Source: Nocardioides marinus
Lineage (GTDB): Bacteria > Pseudomonadota > Alphaproteobacteria > Rhodobacterales > Rhodobacteraceae
Direction of reading: 5' to 3'
Length of the DNA: 64,000 bases
Assembly (NCBI GenBank): GCA_019801415.1
Contig: JAHVJD010000004.1
Coordinates: forward strand, 248,001 to 312,000
Positions 1-8,053 of this stretch are shown here, in pieces (position 1 is the first letter of the stretch; each line of letters opens with the position of its first letter). The position numbers and the translations under genes were made by a program. Under the pieces are notes generated by a model that worked only from the letters and a program-made list of their open reading frames with translations, searched no databases and was not told the DNA's origin.

Positions 1-270
1 CGCAGCCTGCTGGATCGGTCCGATCAGCGCCGGGTCGAGGCGTTGACGGCCATGTTCATGCGTTATGACTACCCGCCGCTGGAAGCGATGACGCGCGCCA
101 AGGTGCTCTACTACATGCAGATCGGCTACGACATGGCGGATCCCAACGAAAGCCATGCCCACCGGTTGGAGATGACGCCGGAATACCTGCGCGTATTCAC
201 CGGTCGTGAGCCGCTGCCGGAGGAACTGGAAGAGTTCGCCGCGTTTACCCGGCAGCACTGGGATATCTGA
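1..270 (+). CDS. TetR/AcrR family regulator, C-terminal fragment
   Basis: The window opens inside this gene; 89 codons are read in frame before a TGA. The residues (a run like RAKVLYYMQIGYDM followed by a helix ending in VFTGREPLPEEL) look like the ligand-binding C-terminal domain of TetR-family repressors. The DNA-binding half lies outside the window, so the family call rests on the tail alone. The gene is convergent with the oxidoreductase on the other strand and is followed at once by a strong hairpin. It could also be a short hypothetical protein with a TetR_C-like fold. Confidence 0.6.
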   Translation, partial: RSLLDRSDQRRVEALTAMFMRYDYPPLEAMTRAKVLYYMQIGYDMADPNESHAHRLEMTPEYLRVFTGREPLPEELEEFAAFTRQHWDI

Positions 271-276
271 CAGCAA

Positions 277-299
277 AACCGCCCCGGTCAGGGGCGGTT
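277..299 (+). terminator. Hairpin between convergent genes
   Basis: A perfect 9-bp stem (AACCGCCCC / GGGGCGGTT) with a 5-nt loop begins 7 nt after the TetR stop. It is flanked by AAAA on its 5' side, so it could end the leftward oxidoreductase transcript as well as the rightward one. Confidence 0.7.
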
Positions 300-339
300 C
301 GTCCAGGTTCACTTGCGCGCTGTGGCGCGGGCCGCAGCG

Positions 340-3300
340 TTATAGCGCCGCCAGTGCCTCGTCGGCTTCTTGCCGGACCTTTCGGGCGGCGCTGAGGCGC
401 ACGGGGCCATAGCCGCGGATTTCCATCGGCGCTTTCAGCACTTCCAGGCAGGCTTCGTGGTTCTGGCCGTCATATCGTGCGGCCACCTGTTCCAGCGCCT
501 GTTCATACCAGCGCAACAGGTCGCGGTGCAGCCGGGCTTCCTCGTGGTAGCCAAAGATGTTGAAGGCCGTGCCCCGCAGGCGCTTGCCCCGTGACAGCAG
601 GTCCATCAGCGGGCGCAACCAGGGGCCAAAGGCCCGCTTCACGGGGCGTCCGCGGGTATCGCGCTTCCATGTCATCAGCGGCGGGGCCAAGTGGTACTTG
701 ACGCTGAAGTCGCCCTCGAACTCTTCATTCAGCTGGTGCTGGAAGGTCTCGCTGGTCAGCAGCCGGGCAACCTCATACTCGTCCTTGTAGGCCATCAGCT
801 TGAACAGGGAGCGCGCTGCGGCGCGGGTCAGCTCATCGCGCACGTCTGTGGGTAGCGCCTTGCGGAAGCGTTCCAGCGTATCCGCGTAGCGCGCGGCATA
901 GTCACGGTCCTGATAACCGGTGAGGAAGGTCGACCGGCGGCCGATCAGCGCCTCCAGCGTCTCTTCCTTGGGCTTGGGCTCCTCGTAGTGGTCGGCGACC
1001 AGTTTTGCATCCACCGCCATGGCGCGGCCGATGGCAAAGGCCAACCGGTTCTTCTCGATGGCAACGCCATTCAGTTCGATCGCCTGGTCCAGCGCGCCCG
1101 CGCTCACCGGCACCAGCCCCTTCTGCCAGGCAAAGCCCAGCATCATCACATTCGCCAGAACCGCATCGCCCAGCAGCGTCTCGGCGGCCTCGTTGGCGTT
1201 GAAGCCTGACAGGTTCTGCGGCCCCACAGCGTCGGCGATGGTCTTTTCACGCACGCCCGCCATCAGGTCGGCATCGCGGCGCAGCACCAGATCGCCAGTG
1301 GGCATCTCGGCGCGGTTCAGCACCACCTTGGTCCCCGCCCGATAGTGGACCGAGGCCTTGGGCGCCGAGCTGACAACCACGTCGCAGCCGATCACCGCAT
1401 CCGCGCTCGCTTCGCCGATCCGCACCTGGTTCAGCGTCTCGGGGGCGTTCGACAGCCGGATGTAGCTCAGCACGGTGCCGAACTTCTGGGCGAAGCCGGT
1501 GAAGTCGAGCACGCTTGCGCCCTTGCCCTCCAGATGCGCCGCCATGGTGATCAGCGCGCCGACGGTGACAACGCCGGTGCCGCCGACACCGGTGACCAAC
1601 AGGTCGAACGGTGCCTCCAGCGACGGCAGGTCAGGCGCGGGCAGCTTGGCGGTCAGCCGTGCCGCATCCAGACCCGCGATCTTCTTCTTGCGGCGGGTGG
1701 CACCCTCGACGGTGACAAAGCTGGGGCAAAAGCCGTTCAGGCAGGAGAAGTCCTTGTTGCAGGTCGACAGGTTGATCTTGCGCTTGCGGCCAAACGGCGT
1801 TTCCTTCGGCTCTACGCTCAGGCAGTTGGATTCCACCGAGCAGTCGCCGCAGCCCTCGCAGACCAAATCGTTGATAAAGGCGAACCGCTTGGGGTCCTCC
1901 ATCTTGCCGCGCTTGCGGCGGCGGCGTTTCTCGGTCGCGCAGGTCTGCTCGTAGATCAGCACGGTCACGCCGGGGATCTCGCGCAGCTCGCGCTGCACCG
2001 TGTCCAGCTCGGCACGGTCGTGGAAGGTGGTGCCGGAGGGAAAATCGCTGCGGTGGAACTTGTCGATGTCGTCCGACACCAGCGCGATCCGCTCCACGCC
2101 CTCGGCGCGGCAGGTCTGGGCGATGCCATGCACCGAAACCGGCCCGTCCACCGGCTGGCCGCCGGTCATCGCCACGGCGTCGTTGTAGAGGATCTTGTAG
2201 GTGATGTTGGTGCCCGCCGCGACGGCCTGGCGGATCGCCAGCGACCCGGAGTGATACCAGGTGCCCTCGCCAAGGTTCTGGAACACGTGCTTGCCGCCGT
2301 TGAACTGCGACGCCACCGTCCACGGCACGCCCTCGCCGCCCATCTGCGCATAGCCCGCGGTGTCGCGGTCCATCCAGCTGGCCATCACATGGCAGCCGAT
2401 GCCGGAAAACGCCTTGGAGCCTTCGGGCAGCTTGGTCGAGGTGTTGTGTGGACAGCCCGAGCAGAAATAAGGCGTGCGGGTCGCGCCAGGCACGTTCAGC
2501 ACCTTGGGCTTCTCGGCGGTCAGCGCCGCGGCCTTGGCGGGCAGGTTTTCCTCCGGGAAGAACTTGTCCAGCCGTGCCGCCACGATCGGGGCCAGCATCC
2601 GTGGGCTCAGCTCACCAGTCCAGGGGATCAGCGGGTTGCCCTCGCTGTCATATTTGCCGACCATCTTTTCCGGCTTCTTGCCTGGCCAGTCATAGAAGTA
2701 TTCCTTGAACTGGCTCTCGATGATGCCGCGTTTTTCCTCGACGACCAGCACCTCCTGCTTGCCCTGCACGAAGGTCAGCGCGTCCTTGCGGTCGAGCGGC
2801 CAGACCATGCCGACCTTGTAGATGTCGATGCCCAGGCGGCGGCAAGCAGCCTCGTCCAGGCCGAGGAGCCGCAGCGCCTCCATCAGGTCGAGATGCCCCT
2901 TGCCGGTCGTGACAAAGCCAAAGCGCGCCTCGCTGATGTCATAGATCTTGCGGTCGATCGGGTTGGCCTCGGCAAAGGCGCGCACCGCGTCCAGCTTGGC
3001 CTGGATGCGGGTTTCGATCTCGGGGGAGGGTAGGTCGGCACGGCGGATGTGCAGGCCGCCGGGGTAGTCCGGTAGTTCAGGGTAGATGAACTGTCGATCC
3101 GGTTGCAGCTCGACCGAGCGTGCGCTCTCGACCGTTTCCGACACCGCCTTGAAACCGACCCAGGTGCCGGAATAGCGCGACAGCGCAAAGCCGTATTCGC
3201 CGAACGACAGGTATTCCGACACGTCGGCCGGGTTCAGCACCGGCATGAACCATGACAGGAAGGCCGCGTCCGACTGATGCGGCATCGAGGAGCTGACGCA

Positions 3301-3762
3301 GCCGTGGTCATCGCCGGCCACCACCAGCACGCCGCCCTTGGGGGAGGAGCCATAGGCGTTGCCATGCTTCAGCGCATCGCCCGAGCGGTCAACGCCCGGC
3401 CCCTTGCCGTACCACATGGAAAACACGCCCTCGACCTCGCAATGCGGGTCCAGCACCGCCTGCTGCGCGCCCAGCACGGCGGTCGCGCCCAGGTCCTCGT
3501 TGACGGCGGGCATGAATTTGATCCGGTTGGCCTTCATCCGGTCCTTGGCGCGCCAGAACTCCAGGTCGACCCCGCCCAAGGGCGAGCCGCGGTAGCCGGA
3601 GACAAAGCCGGCGGTGTTCAGCCCCGCGTTGCGGTCGCGGCGGGCCTGGTCCAGCATGATGCGGGCCAGCGCCTGGGTGCCGGTCAGGAACACCCGGCCC
3701 TGGGTCAGTTCATAACGGTCATCCAGCTTGTAGCTGCGGAAATCGTGGCTCAGCTTGGTCAT
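340..3762 (-). CDS. Fused indolepyruvate ferredoxin oxidoreductase
   Basis: This 1140-residue protein joins the thiamine-diphosphate alpha part, a ferredoxin part and the gamma part of the 2-oxoacid:ferredoxin oxidoreductase family in one chain. The family oxidatively decarboxylates aryl pyruvates, such as indolepyruvate from tryptophan, to aryl-acetyl-CoA. Visible features are an N-terminal pyrimidine-binding domain, the TPP-domain stretch with CSGCPHN near residue 440, and about residue 640 a cysteine-rich ferredoxin region (CEGCGDC, then CNKDFSCLNGFCP). The C-terminal half contains GVGGTGVVTVG, the gamma-subunit nucleotide-fold signature. The length is usual for the fused alphaproteobacterial form. 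An Lrp-type regulator is divergently transcribed, a common arrangement for this enzyme, and suggests amino-acid-responsive control. The exact substrate range (indole, phenyl or hydroxyphenyl pyruvate) is not visible. Confidence 0.93.
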   Translation of the reverse strand: MTKLSHDFRSYKLDDRYELTQGRVFLTGTQALARIMLDQARRDRNAGLNTAGFVSGYRGSPLGGVDLEFWRAKDRMKANRIKFMPAVNEDLGATAVLGAQQAVLDPHCEVEGVFSMWYGKGPGVDRSGDALKHGNAYGSSPKGGVLVVAGDDHGCVSSSMPHQSDAAFLSWFMPVLNPADVSEYLSFGEYGFALSRYSGTWVGFKAVSETVESARSVELQPDRQFIYPELPDYPGGLHIRRADLPSPEIETRIQAKLDAVRAFAEANPIDRKIYDISEARFGFVTTGKGHLDLMEALRLLGLDEAACRRLGIDIYKVGMVWPLDRKDALTFVQGKQEVLVVEEKRGIIESQFKEYFYDWPGKKPEKMVGKYDSEGNPLIPWTGELSPRMLAPIVAARLDKFFPEENLPAKAAALTAEKPKVLNVPGATRTPYFCSGCPHNTSTKLPEGSKAFSGIGCHVMASWMDRDTAGYAQMGGEGVPWTVASQFNGGKHVFQNLGEGTWYHSGSLAIRQAVAAGTNITYKILYNDAVAMTGGQPVDGPVSVHGIAQTCRAEGVERIALVSDDIDKFHRSDFPSGTTFHDRAELDTVQRELREIPGVTVLIYEQTCATEKRRRRKRGKMEDPKRFAFINDLVCEGCGDCSVESNCLSVEPKETPFGRKRKINLSTCNKDFSCLNGFCPSFVTVEGATRRKKKIAGLDAARLTAKLPAPDLPSLEAPFDLLVTGVGGTGVVTVGALITMAAHLEGKGASVLDFTGFAQKFGTVLSYIRLSNAPETLNQVRIGEASADAVIGCDVVVSSAPKASVHYRAGTKVVLNRAEMPTGDLVLRRDADLMAGVREKTIADAVGPQNLSGFNANEAAETLLGDAVLANVMMLGFAWQKGLVPVSAGALDQAIELNGVAIEKNRLAFAIGRAMAVDAKLVADHYEEPKPKEETLEALIGRRSTFLTGYQDRDYAARYADTLERFRKALPTDVRDELTRAAARSLFKLMAYKDEYEVARLLTSETFQHQLNEEFEGDFSVKYHLAPPLMTWKRDTRGRPVKRAFGPWLRPLMDLLSRGKRLRGTAFNIFGYHEEARLHRDLLRWYEQALEQVAARYDGQNHEACLEVLKAPMEIRGYGPVRLSAARKVRQEADEALAAL

Positions 3763-3817
3763 CTGCGAGAGTGTCCTTGCGCGCGTTCATATCTGAGCGG
3801 TAAGATAATCCTGATCC

Positions 3818-3832
3818 TTTGAAAAATTTTGC
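3818..3832. promoter_or_regulatory. Possible Lrp-type site in divergent promoter region
   Basis: Between the oxidoreductase and the Lrp gene there is an AT-rich core, TTTGAAAAATTTTGC, with the A-tract/T-tract dyad typical of Lrp/AsnC operators. It stands out from GC-rich surroundings. Assignment is by position and composition only. Confidence 0.3.
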
Positions 3833-3893
3833 CCCATTTACTGGAGTTTCGCTGATTTGTGGTCGGTTGTGCCAGAATGGGGGTGAAAACTGG

Positions 3894-4367
3894 ATGATTG
3901 GACCGAAAATGAAACTCGACGACAGGGACCGCCGCATTCTGAAGATGCTGCAGGAGGATTGCCGCATCTCGAACGCGGATCTGGCAGAGGCCGTGGGCAT
4001 GTCCTCGTCGGCGCTGTGGCGGCGGGTGCGCGCACTGGAGGAGGCCGGAGTGATCGAGCGCTATGGCGCCATCGTCAGCGCTCCGGCGATGGGGCTGGGC
4101 TTTGAGGCGCTGGTGCACGTGCAGCTGACCCGGCACGACCCGGAAAAACTGGTCGAGTTTATCCGCGCGGTCGAGACCAGCCCGCTGGTGCAGGAGTGTT
4201 ATGCGACCACTGGTCAGGCCGATTATCATTTACGGGTGCTGGCCCCGGACCTGGAGGCCTACAACCGGTTCCTGGAGGAATTTCTGTTTCGCCTGCCCGC
4301 AGTGGCAAGCGCGCAAACCAATGTTGTGTTGCGCACGATCAAGCGCGACCGTCCCCTGGTGCCCTGA
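3894..4367 (+). CDS. Lrp/AsnC family transcriptional regulator
   Basis: The protein has an N-terminal winged helix-turn-helix (KLDDRDRRILKMLQED, then ISNADLAEAVGMSSSALWRRVRALE) and a C-terminal RAM ligand-binding domain with the GQADYHLRV strand. The length, about 157 residues, is normal. I chose ATG 3894 because GGGGG at 3879-3883 gives a reasonable ribosome site. ATG 3909, starting MKLDDRD, is an alternative that fits family N-termini better but has no clear Shine-Dalgarno. Its divergent placement next to the oxidoreductase suggests that it controls that gene in response to an amino acid. Confidence 0.92.
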   Translation: MIGPKMKLDDRDRRILKMLQEDCRISNADLAEAVGMSSSALWRRVRALEEAGVIERYGAIVSAPAMGLGFEALVHVQLTRHDPEKLVEFIRAVETSPLVQECYATTGQADYHLRVLAPDLEAYNRFLEEFLFRLPAVASAQTNVVLRTIKRDRPLVP

Positions 4368-4438
4368 GCGGCGGATCCGCCCACCGGCGCTGCGCAGGCA
4401 TAACGGGCAACATCAGCGCCGTGGTTTATGCGACTTGA

Positions 4439-4831
4439 TTACAATGCCACGTATTTTATCCAGGCCCAGCCCATGGCGATATAGGTCAGTTGATGCAGCG
4501 CCTGGTCTGCCCCCATGGCCTGCCAGAACCGGGCCTGCTGGGGGTTCAGCTCCTTCATCTCGCAATAGCGTGCCTTGGCAAAGTCGATGTGGAAATGCAC
4601 GACCCACTCCAGCATTGCCAGCGGCAGGATGAAGCTCAGCGGGGAGCCGAACAGAGCAAAGACGATGATCGATCCGATCACATGCACCCCGGCATGCTGG
4701 GCGCGGCCCATGTGGACATAGGCACAGCGGCCGGACAGCATTTTTGACGTTTGCAGGAAGAAGTCGGCAAACATGTGCTTGACCTGCAGAGCGCAGAGCA
4801 GCAGCAGAACGGAACCGACAAATTCAGGCAA
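4439..4831 (-). CDS. DUF3307 membrane protein, TTG start
   Basis: This 130-residue protein resembles the DUF3307 family: an early hydrophobic helix (FVGSVLLLLCALQVKHMFADFFLQ), an HAGVHVIGS segment, and a third membrane stretch before a charged tail. The function of the family is unknown. The start decision matters. The frame is open back to an ATG at 4942, but the family begins just before the first membrane helix. A TTG at 4831 is preceded by a strong GGAGGTG site (complement of 4839-4845) at 7 nt, so TTG 4831 is preferred. A partial dyad CCAGC...GCTGG (4844-4864) overlaps that ribosome site. The gene is convergent with the Lrp gene. Confidence 0.75.
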   Translation of the reverse strand: MPEFVGSVLLLLCALQVKHMFADFFLQTSKMLSGRCAYVHMGRAQHAGVHVIGSIIVFALFGSPLSFILPLAMLEWVVHFHIDFAKARYCEMKELNPQQARFWQAMGADQALHQLTYIAMGWAWIKYVAL

Positions 4832-5015
4832 CGCAAAACACCTCCAGCAAGTGTACTTCGCTGGAACCTTACGGATTTTTTCCCTGCTGGCAAATGTTGT
4901 GACGTATGATGCCGCAACGGGATACGCGATTTTACTTGCCATTGCCTGTTCCCGTCAAACCGGGGTACCCCTATATGAGATCCTGACCAGCCGCCGCCAT
5001 TGATGGAGCCTTCCC

Positions 5016-8000
5016 ATCGAACGCTCTTTGTTCCGTTTCATCTGGAAATATTCGAAACGCGATCAGCTGGTTCTGCTGGTCGTCACCGCCTGTCTGTTTC
5101 CGCTGCTCTACCTGACGCTGGAGCTGCCCAAGCGCATCATCAACGATGCCATCGGCGCAGAGACCCAGACCATTGATGTGCTGGGCTACAGCGTCGACCA
5201 GCTGACCTTCCTGTGGCTGCTGTGCGGCGCCTTCCTGCTGTCGGTTCTGTGCCACGGCCTGCTGAAGATGCGCATCAACACCATGAAGGGCGTGCTGGCC
5301 GAGCGCATGTTGCGGCGGTTCCGCTACCAGCTGATTGGCCGGGTGCTGCGCTTTCCGCAGCCCTATTTCGAACGGGTTAGCCAGGGCGAGCTGGTCTCCA
5401 TGGTCACCTCCGAATCCGAGCCGATGGGCGGGTTGATGGGCGATGCGGTCAGCCAGCCGGTGCTTCAGGCCGGACAGATGCTGACGATTCTGTTCTTCCT
5501 TTTTCTGCAGAACTTCTGGTTCGGCATGGCGGCCATCGCGCTGATTCCGTTGCAGGGCTGGCTGATCCCGATGCTGCAGCGGCAGATCAACCTGCTGAAC
5601 AAGAAGCGGATCAAGCAGGTCCGCGCGCTGGCCACCGAGATCGGCGAAAGCGCCGCGGGTGCCTCGACACTGCGCATCAACGGCGGCTGGCGTTACCGGA
5701 TGGCCGTCATCACCGCCCGGCTGGGGCGGCTCTACGACATCCGCTTTGAGATCTACCAGAAAAAATTCTTCATGAAGTTTCTCAACAACTTCATTACCCA
5801 GCTGACGCCGTTCTTCTTTTACGCGGTGGGCGGCTATCTGGTACTGCAGGGCAAGGTGTCGCTGGGGGCGCTGGTGGCGGCGCTGGCCGCCTACAAGGAT
5901 CTGGCCTCGCCCTGGAAGGAGCTGCTGACCTATTACAATCAGACCCAGGACATGGCCCTGCGCTGGGAGGTGATCCTGGAGCGCTTCGCTCCGCCGGGCA
6001 TGGTGGACGAGACCCTGATGACGGGCGAGCCGGACGAGCTGGAGCATCTGAACGGGGATGTGGTTCTGGAGTCGGTCAATGTGCGCGACACCGACGGTAA
6101 TCTCGTCCTCGAGGATCTCAGCGCGACCTTCCCGGCCGGGCAGGTGGTCGGCATCGCGGCCCCCTCGGAGGAGGACCGCCGGGCCCTGGCCGAGCTGCTG
6201 ACCCGGGAAATCCTGCCGACCGCCGGTCGCGTGACGGTGGCGGATCGCGATCTGCGGGGGCTGCACCAGGCGACGATCGCGGCGCGCATCGGCTATGCCA
6301 CCTCGCGACCGGTGCTGTTCCAGGGCTCCTTCGGCGACAACGTTCTGATGCCGATGCGCCTGCGCCCACTGGGCGAAGGGCTCGACAGCAAGAAGCTGGA
6401 CATGGCGCAGCGGGCCGGCAACAGCCCGGACCCGTTTGATGCCCCCTGGCTCGACCCAAGCCTGGCAGGTTTCTCGAGCGAGGCGGAGCTGCGCGGGTGG
6501 TGGCTCAACCTGGTGGAGGGCATCGGCTCGGACACGGCCTTGTTCCGGCGCGGGATCGAACAGCGTTTCGAGGCGCTGGCGCACCCGGAGCTGGCCGAAC
6601 AGCTCACCGCCCTGCGCCCGACCTTCCGCCAGGCTGTCCGGGACGCCGGGCTCGAGGCCCATGTGCATTTCCTCGACCCTGACACCTATAACCCGACGCT
6701 TCCGGTGGTAGAAAACCTCGTCTTCGCCGCCAGCAGGGAGGCGCTGACCGGCGAGAATCTGCAGCGCCATGGCGAGTTCCTTCGCCTTCTCAAGCAGCTG
6801 GGCCTCGATGAGGGGCTAGTGGCCTTGACGCGCGATGTGGTCGAAATGCTGCGGCAGATCTTCGGCATGGATGGCACCGACCACCCGCTGTTCCGCAAGC
6901 TGGGCCTTGATGTCGCGGCCTACGAGGCTGCGCTGGCGCTGACCGAACGTCCCGGCGATGTCAGCGCAGCCGGGCTCAGCCGCGAAGAGCTGGCGCAGCT
7001 GCTGATCGTACCATTCACCATTTCTGCCGAACAGATCGGTCCGGCCTTCGGGGAGGATATGAAGGAACGTATCCTGAGCTACCGCCGCAGCCACGGCGAC
7101 AGCTTGCTGAAGGCCTTGCGCACCGGGTTCGAACCCTTCTCCGCGACGCGTTTCGCCCCCAGCCTGACGGTGCTGGAAAACGCGCTGTTCGGCAAGATAT
7201 CCGACAGCGCGGGCGGCAAGGGGGACGAGGTGCGCAAACTGGTCTCCGAGATCATGGTCCGCGAGGGGCTGCGCGATCAGGTGGTGGCGCTGATCTTTGA
7301 CATGCCGATCGCAGTGGGCGGGCAGGGGCTGGCCGCCAGTTTTGCCGAGCCGCTGGCCTTCTGTCGGGCCACCATCAAGCGGCCGGACATCCTGATCCTC
7401 GATTCCGCGATGGCGAGCTACGATCTGGAGACCCGCGTGGCGGTACACAACAATCTGCGCAAACTGCTGCCGGAGACCACGCTGATCTATCTCGCGCCCT
7501 CCTTCCAGAGTCCCGATGTCTTTGACGCCTATTTCGAGCTGCGACAGGGCCGTTTGGTCAGCGACAAGGTGCAGGCACCCGCGTCGGGCGACGGGGCGGG
7601 CAGCCAGGACCTTGCGCGCAAGCTGCGGGCGCTGGAACAGACCGAGCTGTTCTCCGGGCTGAACCGCCGCCAGTTGCGGCTGCTGGCCTTCGGTGCGCGC
7701 TGGTACGAGGCCGAGAAGGGCGAGACCGTGTTCCTCAAGGACGACGAGGCCTCGGACGGCGCCTATATGGTGCTGGAGGGCGAGGCGGGGCTGTACCTGC
7801 CACAGGACGGCGGCGAGGACCGGCTGGTCACCACGGTCGGCCCCGGCCGCCTGGTCGGCGAACTGGGCCTGATCCGGCAGGAACCGCGGGCGCTGAGCAT
7901 GGTGGCGGTCACCGATCTCAAATGCCTGCGCATCGGCGAGGAGGAATTCCTGGCCGTGGTCGAAAATGACGCCTCCACCGCGTTCAAGCTGTTGCAGGTG

Positions 8001-8024
8001 GTCGCGGGTTACGTCTCTAACTGA
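5016..8024 (+). CDS. ABC-exporter-like protein with degenerate ATPase and cyclic-nucleotide-binding domain
   Basis: About 1000 residues. Residues about 15-325 form an ABC exporter type-1 membrane domain. The nucleotide-binding domain that follows (about 345-840) is recognisable by position but lacks its catalytic motifs. The Walker A site reads VVGIAAPSEEDRRA (377-390) with no GK[ST]. The LSGGQ region reads GGQGLAASFAE (768-778). Walker B is DILILDS (791-797) with Ser in place of the catalytic Glu. The H-loop His is Pro 828. Roughly 300 residues are inserted between the two halves of the domain. The last 130 residues are a cNMP-binding domain that keeps the GEL (948-950) and downstream Arg (958) of the phosphate-binding cassette. 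No canonical start fits: ATC 5016 has GGAG 7 nt upstream, whereas TTG 5028 has none in range. It is probably a membrane sensor or non-hydrolysing ABC relative; function unknown. Confidence 0.85.
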   Translation: MERSLFRFIWKYSKRDQLVLLVVTACLFPLLYLTLELPKRIINDAIGAETQTIDVLGYSVDQLTFLWLLCGAFLLSVLCHGLLKMRINTMKGVLAERMLRRFRYQLIGRVLRFPQPYFERVSQGELVSMVTSESEPMGGLMGDAVSQPVLQAGQMLTILFFLFLQNFWFGMAAIALIPLQGWLIPMLQRQINLLNKKRIKQVRALATEIGESAAGASTLRINGGWRYRMAVITARLGRLYDIRFEIYQKKFFMKFLNNFITQLTPFFFYAVGGYLVLQGKVSLGALVAALAAYKDLASPWKELLTYYNQTQDMALRWEVILERFAPPGMVDETLMTGEPDELEHLNGDVVLESVNVRDTDGNLVLEDLSATFPAGQVVGIAAPSEEDRRALAELLTREILPTAGRVTVADRDLRGLHQATIAARIGYATSRPVLFQGSFGDNVLMPMRLRPLGEGLDSKKLDMAQRAGNSPDPFDAPWLDPSLAGFSSEAELRGWWLNLVEGIGSDTALFRRGIEQRFEALAHPELAEQLTALRPTFRQAVRDAGLEAHVHFLDPDTYNPTLPVVENLVFAASREALTGENLQRHGEFLRLLKQLGLDEGLVALTRDVVEMLRQIFGMDGTDHPLFRKLGLDVAAYEAALALTERPGDVSAAGLSREELAQLLIVPFTISAEQIGPAFGEDMKERILSYRRSHGDSLLKALRTGFEPFSATRFAPSLTVLENALFGKISDSAGGKGDEVRKLVSEIMVREGLRDQVVALIFDMPIAVGGQGLAASFAEPLAFCRATIKRPDILILDSAMASYDLETRVAVHNNLRKLLPETTLIYLAPSFQSPDVFDAYFELRQGRLVSDKVQAPASGDGAGSQDLARKLRALEQTELFSGLNRRQLRLLAFGARWYEAEKGETVFLKDDEASDGAYMVLEGEAGLYLPQDGGEDRLVTTVGPGRLVGELGLIRQEPRALSMVAVTDLKCLRIGEEEFLAVVENDASTAFKLLQVVAGYVSN

Positions 8025-8053
8025 ACCCGGTTGAGGCTGGGCCGACGCCGGGC

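Noticed and set aside
1345-3033. Open frame of 562 codons opposite the oxidoreductase
   Set aside because: It is antisense to a clearly conserved gene, has Arg/Gln/His/Ala-rich shadow composition, and no recognisable domain or ribosome site.
4971-6770. 599-codon frame opposite the ABC/cNMP gene
   Set aside because: Low-complexity His/Gln/Arg-rich translation is typical of GC-rich antisense frames; the plus-strand protein has real domains.
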